DNA of 64,000 nucleotides from Dryomyza anilis. Its lineage: Eukaryota; Arthropoda; Insecta; Diptera; Dryomyzidae. Position numbers and translations under genes: made by a program. The stretch covers positions 67,615,867 to 67,679,866 of the forward strand of contig OX638133.1 of assembly GCA_951804985.1 (NCBI GenBank), written 5' to 3'. The number at the start of each line of letters is the position of its first letter. Position 1 is the first letter of the stretch. The notes below the pieces were generated by a model. That model saw nothing but the letters and a program-made list of their open reading frames with translations, had not been told where the DNA came from and ran no database searches. Below are positions 1 to 11,041 of the stretch, piece by piece.

Positions 1-1002
1 AAAGTTTGCTGAAATGAGGAAAGCAATGGATTTTGCTGAAACAGAAAATTACAAATTGCAGTTTCAGCAAACTTTTCTTATGCTATTAGAGCAGATAATT
101 TTAGCTGATTTAACATATTTTTTGCTGTTAACTTCAATTCGTTAAAAACAAAGAATTAAAAATGTTTTTTCTGTATATGGCCCAAAACGCAAAAAACGAA
201 ACCACAGAATTTTTTTTTTCTAAATTCGCATGTTTTTTTATTACTTGTAGTTTGTACACATCCCAAAGTAACAATCGACACAAATATCAACGCGAAATTC
301 TTTGAATCGTGAATTTAGTAGTTTATCGGTTGCCTTCTGAAAAATAAAAAATTTTTAAAAATATAACGCTCAAGAAAAAGGTGTGTTGTGTTCAATTAAT
401 TGGTTTATTTTCATGTTATCCACTTTTCATAGATAGATTAAAGAAAATTGAAAATAAATAAATGAAATAATTGAAGAAAAATAATCTTATCAGCATTTTT
501 TTAAAGTAACGTAGCGAACAAAAATTCCAAAAAGTCTTTTACCATGAAATCTAGCACGAGAATATAAGTGAAAGAATTTTGTTCGAGTAATTTTAGTCTA
601 TTTTCTAAAGATAATAAAAAATTAGTAGTGTAATTATTAATGTCTGTGTACAGAGCCAAAAAGGATTTGTAACGTAGCAAACATTTTTTTTTACCGATAA
701 TCAAATATTATAACAATTTGGATTTTCAAACCTTAAACATACGTTTGATGCTTAGGAAACCTGAGCAAGGCTCAGACAAACAAGAAATACATCGATAAAT
801 TGAAACGGTTAAAGAAATTTGATGATTTCAAGAAACAAAGAGCTTCTACCTAGAAGTAGCGGCGAAAGAAAAAGAAGTAGGGATAGTGCGAAAAGTATCC
901 GTGATATTGCGTAGCTCCACCAAATTCAAGTGATCACTATTAACACATAAAACCAAGGATACGATTTATAATTTGTACCGCATTCCACTTTGTAAATAAT
1001 TA
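1..1002. other. Non-coding AT-rich flank
   Basis: No gene is recognised. The motif CGTAGC(A/G)AAC recurs at about 509, 671, 1616 and 2514, and GTTTGCTGAAATGAG occurs near 5 and 3087. This suggests degenerate dispersed repeats. The first part of a BTB domain, needed by the gene at 4820, was looked for here and not found. Confidence 0.5.
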
Positions 1003-1440
1003 TACCCTACACATATGAGGTACAGGGTGTAATAAGTTTGTGCAGATATTGTAACGCCCCTTAGAATGCGTGGCCGGTATTGAAAAGTATATATATTCTT
1101 GATCAGCATCACGACCCACGACCGTTTAACCATGTCCTTCTGTCTGTCTGTCTGATAACTTGAGAAATACTGGTCAGAATGCGAAAAAATGATTCTGAAT
1201 ACGGAAATGAGCTAAGGAACCAATAAGTCGAAAAGTATTCAAGATATATTTATACAATTGAAAAATAATTCTTATAATTCACATAAAAATATATGTTACA
1301 AAAATTCCCACATTTAGTAATATATGTGAGAGCGATCATCATAATTATTAACTTTAAAAGTTAGGTATTCAAATGACTATGCCACATTACTATCCCCACC
1401 AAGGTGTAGGGTATTCAATAGTCGGGTCCGACCGACTTTA
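1003..1440 (-). mobile_element. mini-me-like element, reverse copy
   Basis: Read on the minus strand, this stretch has the same order of blocks as the copies at 1661 and 16375: a sub-terminal palindrome around GTCGGTCGGACCCGAC, a short GACAGACA run (the TGTCTGTCTGTC near 1138), the block CTGATCAAGAATATATATAC, and an end in GTGTAGGGTATAAT. It is more diverged than those two copies. The GTCY microsatellite plus conserved core is the description of mini-me elements of Diptera. The boundaries are approximate. Confidence 0.6.
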
Positions 1441-1660
1441 AGTCCTTTTGTTCTTATTATCCCACTTGTTTCGAACTTTTTGAGAGTGCAATCGTAAGAC
1501 CACCGACTTCATGTTGTCTTTTGTTAAGATAAACAATTTAGTCCATTTATTATGCTTAATTTTACTTTTTGTACTAAGGAAGATCGGACAGGAAGCGTAA
1601 TAGATATTTCGTGTAACGTAGCAAACACAACATTTTTGCTAATATGGAACTAAAAAACAA

Positions 1661-2368
1661 GTTGGGAAGGTTAGATCACATGGGAAATTTTAAAGTAGGT
1701 GTAATTATGATAGTTAGGATTATCAAAATTATAGTCGGTCTAAGCCGACTATAAATACCCTACACATATGTGTGGTTACCATTCAAAGTGATATATAGGT
1801 CACCAGGGTATACGAATCCTGAAAATAACTACAAACATTCAATCGCTGAAGAATTTCCATTCATTTGATACCCATATTTTTGTGAACCACAAGTCTTTTC
1901 TCCGGAAAACTTTATTATCATGTATTTGAGCATGATGTCAATATATATTTGACCAAAAAAGTTTACCTATGCACGTATACATAAAAATTGATCTTTATAT
2001 GTACATTTTATATGAGGTATTTGAACATAAGTGGTCGGATCATAGGTCACAATGGACCGATCTCGCCAATTTTTTCGCACATACAGCGTAGGTATATTAG
2101 TAATCTAAGTTATAAGTTTCATTTATCTAGCTCTTCAGACAGACGGACAGACAGACGGACAGACAGACAGACGGACGGACGGACGGACAGACAGACGGAC
2201 AGACAGACGGACAGACGGACAGACAGACGGACATCGCTAAATCGACTCAGGAGGTCATGCTGATCAAGAATATATATACTTTTCCATACCGGAGATGCTT
2301 CCTTCTGGGTGTTACAAACGGCGTACCAAACTGAATATACCCTTTCACTTTTAGTGTAGGGTATAAAA
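1661..2368 (+). mobile_element. mini-me-like element with expanded GACA/GACG array
   Basis: This is nearly identical to 16375-17055 over several blocks: the start GTTGGGAAGGTTAGATCAC, the palindrome GTCGGTCTAAGCCGAC, the ATATATATAC core and the end GTGTAGGGTATAAA. There is no coding capacity; the open frames across it are repeats. The array at 2135-2233 is about 95 nt of GACA/GACG units against about 20 nt in the sister copy. The sister copy has an extra ~45-nt block (ACAAATGGGTAGGTG...) that is absent here. The family was named for seeding GTCY microsatellites and is usually placed with the DINE-1/Helentron group. Confidence 0.7.
2135..2233. repeat. (GACA/GACG)n microsatellite
   Basis: Uninterrupted tetranucleotide units GACA and GACG in irregular alternation lie inside the mini-me-like element. 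They generate long spurious open frames on both strands (DRRTDRQT and VRLSVCLS peptides). Confidence 0.9.
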
Positions 2369-4819
2369 AAATTCGACATAATTAAAATGTAATATGTTAC
2401 TTATATTCTAGGGCTTAGAAATTAATCACTTCATGTTGAAAATATTCCACCAGAAGAGGAGACTTTTAAGACAATGTAAGGCCACTTTAAAACCTACTTC
2501 CAAAATGATGAAACGTAGCAAATAATTTTAAACTGTCATAACACCTAAATAACAAGGCATACAAACAATTTTATATACATATAAAATCTTACCACAGAAG
2601 TGTACTTCTAGATACATTTATAAAAAATAATAAAAGTATTTGACTTCATATGTTTTCGGAGCGATATATGTTGAAAAATGCGTATAAATGTCAAGTGATA
2701 GTCTGCGTTTTGGGCTATATTATTTTTATTTCTTATATACTCGTTCATTCTTTTTTATATATATTATAAATTTTCTTTATCTTATACATATTTATTTTAT
2801 TTTACCTTCTCCTCCGTGTGCATTTACATTTCACTAACTATTTCATTCTTGCATGTACGCATTATAATTACGTAAAAGAAATACCGGTTTTATATAAAAA
2901 ATGTTGTCAAGAGTCTACGAATTATAGACGCATTAGCTGCAGCGTGCAAATGGCTCTAGTGAATATGGCACCATCTATTGCATGTTAGCTACACTAGCGC
3001 GATCTTGTGCAAACTAGCAGAACTAAGATTCCTAGCAAACAATTCGCTATTGCAAATAAAAGTATGCTGTAAATGCAAATTAATGTTTGCTGAAATGAGT
3101 GTAGATTAAATAGAGGCTACATTTTTTTTACTTGTTAAATTTAAATTTTCTGATATTGTAAATTTTGCAAATAATAAAATGTTGCCTTTATTTAAAAAAT
3201 GTTATTTTTCTGTTTCATACGTCTAATACGTCTTCAAATCCTAAATTTTTTAAATATTTTAAAATAACTAATCATGAAATAAAAAAGTTACGGATTAACA
3301 AGTCCCAAAAATGTTTATTTTATCGCCAAATTTATTATTGATATTATTGAAACTACCTGAATTTCAATTTAATACATTTTTGGAATACTGTAATATAGTA
3401 CCACCCTGTCCGCCATTCGATTCGATATCGCTTTCGGCGGTTTCGAGATGTCGAGGAATTCATTCCACCTCTATTACGATTTCATATCTATAATAAATTA
3501 CAATTCGTTCTAAGATGTCCGGAGATATCATAACGAGATAATGAAGTTTATTCGAAACGAGATAAAAATCATTCTGGATCGATATCGCATTAAATATGCA
3601 GATTGATTCGAAAAACATTGCACAATTCCTCTGCAAACTCTTTGGTCGAAGAGCAAAATATCCAACAATTTTTTTTAAATTAAATAATGAAACAAAAATT
3701 AAATAATAAAAAAAAAAAAATAATTAAAAAATGTTGTTCGATAAATAAAAATCTTTTTTATATCAATATTAATGAAAATTCCTTAGAGTAAGAATGAGAA
3801 AATAAAATGCACTAAGTACTCGGTGTCATAAGCTGTTAATTTTGGTATTTGAATTTTTATTGCACATCCTTTTTTGTGTGTGTTTTGTTTTGACAGTACT
3901 TGGTGCTTTGTTGTTGTGAGCAACACATTGATTTGATTTTCAAGCATAGAGTTGACGACAGTAAATGTTTTGAAACAAAGTGTATGTCTTGAAGTGGGTA
4001 ACCCAAAAACTATTTATTTCTTAAAAGTAACAGATAAAAAGTGCGAAGGAGTTTTTGTGAACTTAATATATATATGAAAAGTTCTATAATATAATAAAAT
4101 ATATGAAAAGTTCTATAATATATTTCTCAATAATCATAAGTGTTTTCGTAATAATAAATAATACATGATTTACATAATTTTAAAATAGACCTTAAATTAC
4201 ATTTGCAATATCTCTTGTTGACAGTAATTCATAAATTTTCTAATTTCCAACAGATTTAAATAACTTTTTTCAAAACCCTATATTTCAACAGCACATTAAA
4301 TTTCATTTGGTTTATATTATCTCTAATTACTACACACAAAAAAAGTGCGTTGCAGCAAACATATTATACAATTGAATTTTCACATTTTTATATAACATAT
4401 AATATCAAGATTATTTAATTATAAGTCTGATATGCTTAAAACAATAATTTTAAAAAGTTGGTAACGATTGTATTAGTCAATAACAATCAACAAATTTATA
4501 TTTGTAATTGTATTATGTTTGCTACAAACAATGTCTTGTTTCGTATATATTTAAAATGAAATGCACATCTATATAACCATGAAATATTTCCTTCGTTTTT
4601 TTCATCTTATACATCTTTTATGTTAATCTACACTATTTAATAACTGAATATTAAGTAACTGAATGAATAAAAATACAATGTCTCTTTAATATGTAATCGT
4701 TTTCGATCGATGTTTCTTGCATTGTTGCACTCTACGCTCTACTATTCTATTGTTATGAAATATTGCCACTCTATCCTTATGAACTCTATTTGTCTAATTT
4801 ATGAAAAATATTCTCTCAG
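2369..4819. other. Non-coding region upstream of the BTB exons
   Basis: No gene is supported. There is a block rich in GATATCG/ACGAGAT at about 3405-3600 that resembles blocks at 11090-11830 and 15885-16145, and a short tandem duplication TATATGAAAAGTTCTATAAT at about 4070-4122. The stretch is probably intron of the gene at 4820, because that gene opens here with an internal exon. Confidence 0.5.
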
Positions 4820-7800
4820 CCCTCCGGTCAGCAGCATCAGACCCTTATAATTGAGGAGTTCGAACCGGATGTATTCCGCCAACTTATTGAATACATTCAC
4901 ACGGGTTGTGTCACCCTGCAACCAAGAACACTACTGGGTGAGAAATCCAAAATATTTATCCCAATTGTAATACATAATTTCTACCTTCTACCACAGGAGT
5001 AATGAATGCCGCTGATTATTATGGACTCGAAGAACTCAGACGTGCTTGTGCCGGTTTCGTGCAGTGCTGCATTAATGTGGATACTGTGTGCGCCTTACTG
5101 GCTTCGGCGGAACGGTACATTCAGTACAAATGCACCAAGAGTCTGGTGCAAAAAGTCTTGGAATTCGTCGATGAGCATGGCAATGAAGTGCTTAATCTTG
5201 GCAGTTTCACTCTGCTTCCTCAGCATGTTGTACGATTAATTCTGGCTCGAGAAGAGCTACGTGCGGACGAGTTCACCAAGTTTCAGGCGGCACTCATGTG
5301 GAGCAAAAAATATTACGATAATAATCCGGTATGTAAAACATAATACGACTGCTGGACTTATAAAATATGGCCACTATTACGGTTTCCAGAATATTGATAT
5401 GAAAGAAATTCTGGGCAACTTTTTGGAGTATATTCAATTCCATAAGATTCCCGCAAATGTGCTGATGCGAGAAATCCATCCGTTGGGTCTGGTGCCCTAC
5501 TCCATTATTATGAATGCACTAGCATATCAGGTATGTTTGGCCAATGGAAATTCGTTGAATTTTCAAAGGCGCTTGCTTCTAAATTATCATAATCAAGCAT
5601 TAAATTGAAACATTGAAATTAACGTTTACACATTTTACGCCATTGGCGCATTCGGAAATGTGTTATAATTCACATACATCCATGTGCCTTTGTCGTTCCC
5701 CTTTTGTCCCCCTTATGTCTGATTCTAACCATTACAGGCAGACCCAGAAAGCATCGACCCCGGAAAGTTGTCTCCAAACTCTAGTAGAGTGAGACGCGCA
5801 CGCCAAAATCAAGGCAGATCGATGTCTGTGCAGAGCTCACTTGACCCCTACGGTTCGAATACAACACTAAGCTCAACCGGCAGCAGCGACCCCACCAGTG
5901 GCCCGCATAATAGCAACTAACATAAGTTGAACGGCCCCTCCTCCCAACCGATATCATCAACCAGTCGCCATAAACATCACCAATCACTACCCAAAATACG
6001 GAAAGCCAAATCACAAAGTTTTCGCACTCGACGAAGTCCTTCAGAACGGCGCAGTCCAAATGCACCGCTCGTTTCCGTTCATGGCCCTCTCACCTTAAAC
6101 ACAATGTTATCCAGCAATGAAAATCGACGTAGTCCACTTACACCGAAGAGTCCTATTTTTCCACAACCTGAGTCAAAGAGTCCCGGAAGTGCATCGCAAA
6201 AGACACCAACAACGCTTTCCCGTCAGGGCACATTACGAGCTTCTCACCGTCGAAAGAACAGCATGACAGGCTCGTTGACTTTGGTCCAAGGCAGACGAAG
6301 TCCAGTTGGCTTTACAGATCGTAGTCCACAGGGTCGTCGCAGTCCATTGGTAATGTCGAATGACCGTCTCAAATCTCCAAATGAGTTACCGATTCATAAT
6401 GTTTTTGGACCTCACAGTCCAACCGCACGTAGTCCAACAGGCGACAGACGAAGTCCCACATTCAGCATTCACACACAGGATCGCCGTTCACCAATTGGGG
6501 CGGCAGCTTCGAGTGATTTGACGCAGACCCGTCGTAGTCCAACATCTACAGTGCATGTTCAGGACATGCGGTTGGGATACGAGACGACTGGAACTGATAT
6601 GTCAGGTATGGAGGAACAATCTAACATGCGCACGCCCACAGGCTTCCCGACTATAAAACGCCCATCAATTGGCCTCTTTACGCCTATTTATTTCAGTGGC
6701 GATAAACGCAGCCCAATTTCATCTATGCCTATTCCACCTATTACGGTCTCTAATCCCACAGAAACGTATAAAATAGCAGAGCGCATTGCGGAATCGAACT
6801 CCGCTGCCGAAGCAGTCAAGAAACTCGAGCGCGAAGAAAGAGAAAAGGCGGAAGCGGTTGCTGCTCGTGAAAAAGATACTCCAGAGAAACGAGAACGCAC
6901 AAGTGTAATGAAGGAATTTTTAGCATTCGTGCGTAAACCTTCGAAGCACATAACAACGCGCACTAATCGCTTTGCTAATGCATTTACGCGGGCTGAATCG
7001 GGTTCATCAAGCGGGCCACTCATACGCCAAAGCACATTCTCTGCCAGTCCAGCGGCCTCCTCCACCGCCGCTAAGAGCGCCGTTGTAAAACAAATGTCAG
7101 AAGTTGGATTCGAACCGAAGATGTCTCTGAAATTTGCTCACTATACTAAGATGTCATTGAAATTACGAAGATCTGCAAATGACGATAAGGCAAAACCTGC
7201 AGCAGTTGGCAACATAACATCCAAGCGAGGCAGCAATGATGGTATCGGCGGCCAAGAAAACGGCGATATACTAAAAACTAGTGGCAAGGCATCTCCATTG
7301 ACGGATATACCTTTTGAGTTAGCTAACGTACATTTTGAGAAGGTGGGTGAGTCTTATATAAAGCATGAAAAGATTCGCGAAGAAGAAGCTACCGATGACA
7401 AGGCAATGGCAGACTTTGTCGAAGAGGTAACAAACACACTCAATTTAGTCACGCTGTCAACTGAAAACGCACAGAATATAACATCATCTCATCATTTTCA
7501 ACGCCGCTCAGAGAGTAGAGAACCAATGGAGCCAAGAATAAGCGAAGAACAAGAGGTGGAGTCGAATGACATTGCAATGGAAGAGTTTCGCGCAGAGATC
7601 GCTGAAACACTTAAGTCCTATGAACCAGAGCCAATTTATGTTAATTTAGTAGAACTAAGACGCGAAGTGGAGGAAGCAGCTGCGGCTAAGCAGGCTGCAG
7701 AAGAAGCAGAAAAAATAGTTGTAAATTTGGGTAAATCTCCGCTTCAATGTCCTATCATTGAATTTGAACCGCCATCACGGCGTTCCTCTTTTGACCCGCC

Positions 7801-8851
7801 ACGGTCTCCATTCTTGGAAAACCTTCGCAGTCCTGGTGGCGACACCGATACCGACCTTATAAATCTTCAACGCTTAGACTCCGGTGGAGACAGCTTTGAA
7901 ATGGTCGATGGTGATCGCAAATCCAGTCGTGCCGAATCTAGTTTTGAGTATCCGTATTCATCTCGTGACACCAGCTTCGATATCTCAAGATATCAATCCA
8001 CTAGCTATGAAGACCAAACATCTAGTTTTGAAATAGTTGACATGGACGAACGAAAGAAGTCTAACATTGACCTCCGGAAATCGTCTATTGAGCTTGTGGA
8101 CGCTGAAACATTTCAGCGATCTGGTTCCTCCTGTGGACGAAAATCCTCACTGGAGACTCATTTTGACTATGTACCTTCTGATGCTGGCGGCACTACACCT
8201 GCCAGATCACCCAACTTTCCGATGACCAAAAAGCAAAAACCCGATTATCTGCGTTCACAGAATATGCACATCTCGCCCTTCAGTGCCTTTTCGCGTGCGC
8301 GTAGTCCACTCTCAAACCAAACGTCGTCCAACTACAGCTCTCGAGATAGTTATGACTCCAGTTCCTCTTACCCACATTCCGCAGGTCCGCCTGAGCCCCA
8401 GAAAAGTCCATTTATTGATACCACGCGTCAACACTTTCCACTCACCATTAAACAACGTGAAGAAGAAGTGAAGACATTCCTTTGCACTGATAAACGCTGT
8501 GCTTCTATATTTGAACCACGTCCCACATCTGCATTGACTCAACAACTTTCGACTGGATCCATGTCCACACCATCTGGATGTAGTAATGGTATTCCACGTG
8601 TGGTAATGTCTACGTCAAATAGTGGCGCTGGTTGCGGTTTTTCGAGTGGCAGTGAATTTGAACCGCCTTCACCACGCAGAGCGGCCAGTGCATCACCCAA
8701 GCACACATTTACTTTTCGAATAGTCCTCAAGAAGGTAGACAGTTCGCCGGAGGCTCTGTGCCCCGAGAAACACCGCAGTCGCATGATTGACCGCTACAGA
8801 CGTAGGGACAGTCGACGTAAGCGATTACACGATGCAGGAAAGAGTTTTTAA
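4820..8851 (+). CDS. gprs: BTB-BACK serine-rich protein (gprs-like), 5' partial
   Basis: Exons are 4820-4937, 4997-5328, 5390-5530 and from 5738 onward; all junctions are GT-AG and the frame is kept throughout. The first exon enters mid BTB domain (residues FEPDVFRQLIEYIHTG), so the N-terminus is missing. Exons 2 and 3 encode the end of BTB and a BACK-like helical region (ADYYGLEELRRAC, EFTKFQAALMWSKKY, VPYSIIMNALAYQ). The frame then meets UAA at 5918-5920 and stays open for 976 more codons, a Ser/Arg-Pro-rich tail ending in a basic motif (RYRRRDSRRKRL). This layout matches the Drosophila serine-enriched protein gprs; the BTB family typically serves protein-protein interaction and Cul3 adaptor roles, but the specific function is not known to me. 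A polyadenylation signal AATAAA lies at 8936. The gene symbol is from recognition of the domain layout, not a search. Confidence 0.8.
5789..5926 (+). other. 138-nt in-frame segment with UAA stop: retained intron or readthrough site
   Basis: After the codons for SPNSSR the sequence reads GTGAGA at 5789, a good splice donor. At 5921-5926 it reads CATAAG, a possible acceptor, with CTAAC just upstream. Both ends are at phase 0 and the segment is 138 nt (46 codons), so removal keeps the frame and deletes the UAA at 5918-5920. If retained, the protein ends in a Ser-rich tail (SSTGSSDPTSGPHNSN) after 257 codons from the start of the first exon seen here. The stop is followed by C, a leaky context. 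CAAC before the stop can pair with GTTG after it, placing the stop in a small loop. The weak point of the splice model is the very short branch-to-AG distance and poor pyrimidine tract. Confidence 0.6.
5927..8851 (+). CDS. Ser/Arg-Pro-rich C-terminal extension of the BTB protein
   Basis: This is an uninterrupted 974-codon frame, in frame with the BTB exons, and more GC-rich than its surroundings. The first 250 residues carry about eight RRSP boxes plus KRSP and ARSP variants, which are proline-directed kinase-site-like. Two short alpha-helical Ala/Glu/Lys-rich stretches follow (near EAVKKLEREEREKAEAV and EEAAAAKQAAEEAEK). Later come Ser-rich patches with repeated SSFE motifs (ESSFEYPYSS, SSFEIVDMDE). 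The C-terminus is basic and looks conserved (FRIVLKKV, CPEKHRSRMIDRYRRRD). It begins with TTG, not ATG; the first in-frame ATG is at about 6104. It therefore needs readthrough, splicing across the preceding stop, or internal initiation to be made. Confidence 0.75.
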   Translation: MNGPSSQPISSTSRHKHHQSLPKIRKAKSQSFRTRRSPSERRSPNAPLVSVHGPLTLNTMLSSNENRRSPLTPKSPIFPQPESKSPGSASQKTPTTLSRQGTLRASHRRKNSMTGSLTLVQGRRSPVGFTDRSPQGRRSPLVMSNDRLKSPNELPIHNVFGPHSPTARSPTGDRRSPTFSIHTQDRRSPIGAAASSDLTQTRRSPTSTVHVQDMRLGYETTGTDMSGMEEQSNMRTPTGFPTIKRPSIGLFTPIYFSGDKRSPISSMPIPPITVSNPTETYKIAERIAESNSAAEAVKKLEREEREKAEAVAAREKDTPEKRERTSVMKEFLAFVRKPSKHITTRTNRFANAFTRAESGSSSGPLIRQSTFSASPAASSTAAKSAVVKQMSEVGFEPKMSLKFAHYTKMSLKLRRSANDDKAKPAAVGNITSKRGSNDGIGGQENGDILKTSGKASPLTDIPFELANVHFEKVGESYIKHEKIREEEATDDKAMADFVEEVTNTLNLVTLSTENAQNITSSHHFQRRSESREPMEPRISEEQEVESNDIAMEEFRAEIAETLKSYEPEPIYVNLVELRREVEEAAAAKQAAEEAEKIVVNLGKSPLQCPIIEFEPPSRRSSFDPPRSPFLENLRSPGGDTDTDLINLQRLDSGGDSFEMVDGDRKSSRAESSFEYPYSSRDTSFDISRYQSTSYEDQTSSFEIVDMDERKKSNIDLRKSSIELVDAETFQRSGSSCGRKSSLETHFDYVPSDAGGTTPARSPNFPMTKKQKPDYLRSQNMHISPFSAFSRARSPLSNQTSSNYSSRDSYDSSSSYPHSAGPPEPQKSPFIDTTRQHFPLTIKQREEEVKTFLCTDKRCASIFEPRPTSALTQQLSTGSMSTPSGCSNGIPRVVMSTSNSGAGCGFSSGSEFEPPSPRRAASASPKHTFTFRIVLKKVDSSPEALCPEKHRSRMIDRYRRRDSRRKRLHDAGKSF

Positions 8852-8935
8852 ATAATACATGGGGTATAATGAAATAGGTAGTAGTACATGAAAATTACAA
8901 AACCAAAATTGGGAAAATCAATGTTACTTAATTTA

Positions 8936-8941
8936 AATAAA
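8936..8941 (+). terminator. Polyadenylation signal of the BTB gene
   Basis: AATAAA lies 85 bp after the TAA stop at 8849-8851 and is the first canonical signal downstream of it. Confidence 0.5.
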
Positions 8942-10144
8942 AATTCAATTATTTGGTTTTTCTTTGTTAATAATTAATATTTGAAAAGAACATATAAACC
9001 TCATATCAATCTTATGAAGGCACCTCATGTGGGTACCAAAAATACTAAAAAAATATTTACAATGTTGAGCACAGTATTGAAACACAAATGAATATTTACA
9101 AATATAGCACACTCTGACAAAAATCCTACAGTTACTCAATCAATCATTTCTTGTGACAATATTTCCAAATAACATAGTACATTCTAATCGATACGTCTTA
9201 TACACGTTTATATCGATACAATAATCAAAAAATTAAAGTAATAGACGCGATCCAGCTTTTTCACTAAGCATGGATCGTACTGAAAGCATGACCAATGAAA
9301 CCGTTGCTGCTACTCACACTTTTTATCTTTAAAATTAACAAATGTGGTCGTAAATTTATCTGGCGAAAACAAAAATATTAAATAATAGAATATTTTGACA
9401 ATCCAATACATGTTTACAACTCAATTTACAGTTCTTAATGTGTATAGTATATAAAATAATAAAAAAAAATGTTGTTTAAAAAAAGGTATTTATTGTAAAA
9501 AATATATTTTCAATTGGCTCTGGTAATAGGTTGTTTCACTGCACAACAATGAAGGACAAGTAAGATATTTTACTGTTTATTAAATACAAAAATCAATTTA
9601 AAAATATAAATATATATATGTTGAATGTTGTTATTCAATTTTTTATTAATTCTATATGTAATATTAAACATAAAAAAGTACAGAAACATACAAATTTATT
9701 GGAAAAGTTATTCACCCTAAACATTTAAAGGAGTTTAAGCTAGACTAATAATAAGTTTTAGAATTGAAGCTAGCCAATTTTCCATAATATTATTATTGAT
9801 TTAAGGTTATATAGAGAGAAATAAATTATAAAATTATAAAAAAAAGTTTTGTTGCAATATAACGCACCTCCATAACCAGAAATTCCGTCATTACAGTTTT
9901 TTTTTTAATTACGGATTATTTGGAAAATACATGTTTCAAAATGAATTTTTACTCAATTTGTTGTTGTGGCTGTCATTTAGAACAAAGAAGCCACTCATCT
10001 TATTTTTTCTGTCATTTGTAATATTTTCTATAATAGACTGGTTCATAATCTAACTTTTTGCATTAATAGAATACAATAAATCTGCCTTTTAATTGTTTTT
10101 TGAGCGATTTTTCAAAAATTGATCTATTTCGCACTGGTTGAAAA

Positions 10145-10358
10145 ATATTGGGGTAAAGTGGGAAACTTCAAAACTGTTACCAAAATGGTATTTGAGTCTT
10201 TGCTTCTCATTGGTTTGTGGCCAAGATTGAAGTTTTGTTTGCTAAATAAATAACATAATTCATTGAATACAATATTTTCACTAAAATTACATAAACATTG
10301 TTTACATTGCATTTCCCACTTTACCCTAGAAAGTGTTTCCAACTTTACCCCAATATCG
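10145..10358. mobile_element. Short MITE with GGGGTAAAGTGGG-type inverted ends
   Basis: AATATTGGGGTAAAGTGGGA at the left is mirrored by TTCCAACTTTACCCCAATAT at the right. An internal TTTCCCACTTTACCC lies at about 10312, and a related CCCACTTTACTCC follows at about 10615. No coding capacity was seen. Boundaries are approximate and no clear target duplication was found. Confidence 0.5.
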
Positions 10359-10939
10359 CAATTTGAACATAACTTAGCACCATTTAGGCTGCTAAGTTAT
10401 TTGCAAAACCCGTTTGTATTGCAAAAGATAAATGATATGCGATCATTTTAAACATACCGTCTTATTTAAAATGATTACAATTTTCACTTTTTGAAACAAA
10501 CACCAGCACTCTAAAAAACTTTCGTGAAAGTGGATGCCATATTAAGAAGCACTTGACAATTGTTTATATTTTTCTAAGTACAAAAACATGCAATTTTCCA
10601 CATTATCCCAAATCCCACTTTACTCCAGGCTCTCCTGGCTTTCAGTAAATAATTCAACTATGATTCGAAGACATTTGACAAAAAGAACTATACAATTTTA
10701 CTTTTCTTAGTGTTTGTGTTCAAATTTGTAGGTATTTTCCTTACGGTGTCGGAATGACGTTATAAAAAAAAACAAACCAAATATATTTATTTAAAATTTT
10801 TTTTTAGTTCACCCAGTCTGTCATGTCTCTGAAGTCATTCGAATTAATTTCCATTAAAAGTTTGAACTCTAATTTTTTAAAACTTTTCTACACAGAAAAT
10901 AAACTGTGTAGAAAATAAACAAAGAAAATAAAAAAAATA

Positions 10940-11041
10940 TTTTGTGACAATGAACAGTTACATTGGAACAATTTTAACGAAATATTCTTTGTGATAATGT
11001 ACTTTTTCATAGTAGATATGTACTTTTTTTGGTTCAGTGTA
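10940..11041 (-). repeat. Terminal fragment of a dispersed repeat (second copy at 27722)
   Basis: The reverse complement of this stretch matches 27722-27825 almost throughout, including ACACTGAACCAAAAAAGTAC and the AATGAACAGTTACATTGGA block. The two copies are in opposite orientation. The shared outer end ACACTGAACC looks like an element terminus. The family is not recognised. Confidence 0.65.

Noticed and set aside
1988..2379. Open frames with DRRTDRQT and VRLSVCLS repeats
   Set aside because: Products of the GACA/GACG microsatellite.
5785..5970. Splice from the 5789 donor to the CAG at about 5970 (before CGCCATAAAC), which would join SSR directly to the HKHHQSLPK segment
   Set aside because: The phase does not match: it gives TCG CCA TAA and stops at once.
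6688..7065. 125-codon antisense frame within the BTB tail
   Set aside because: A shadow of the sense coding sequence, with no recognisable domain.
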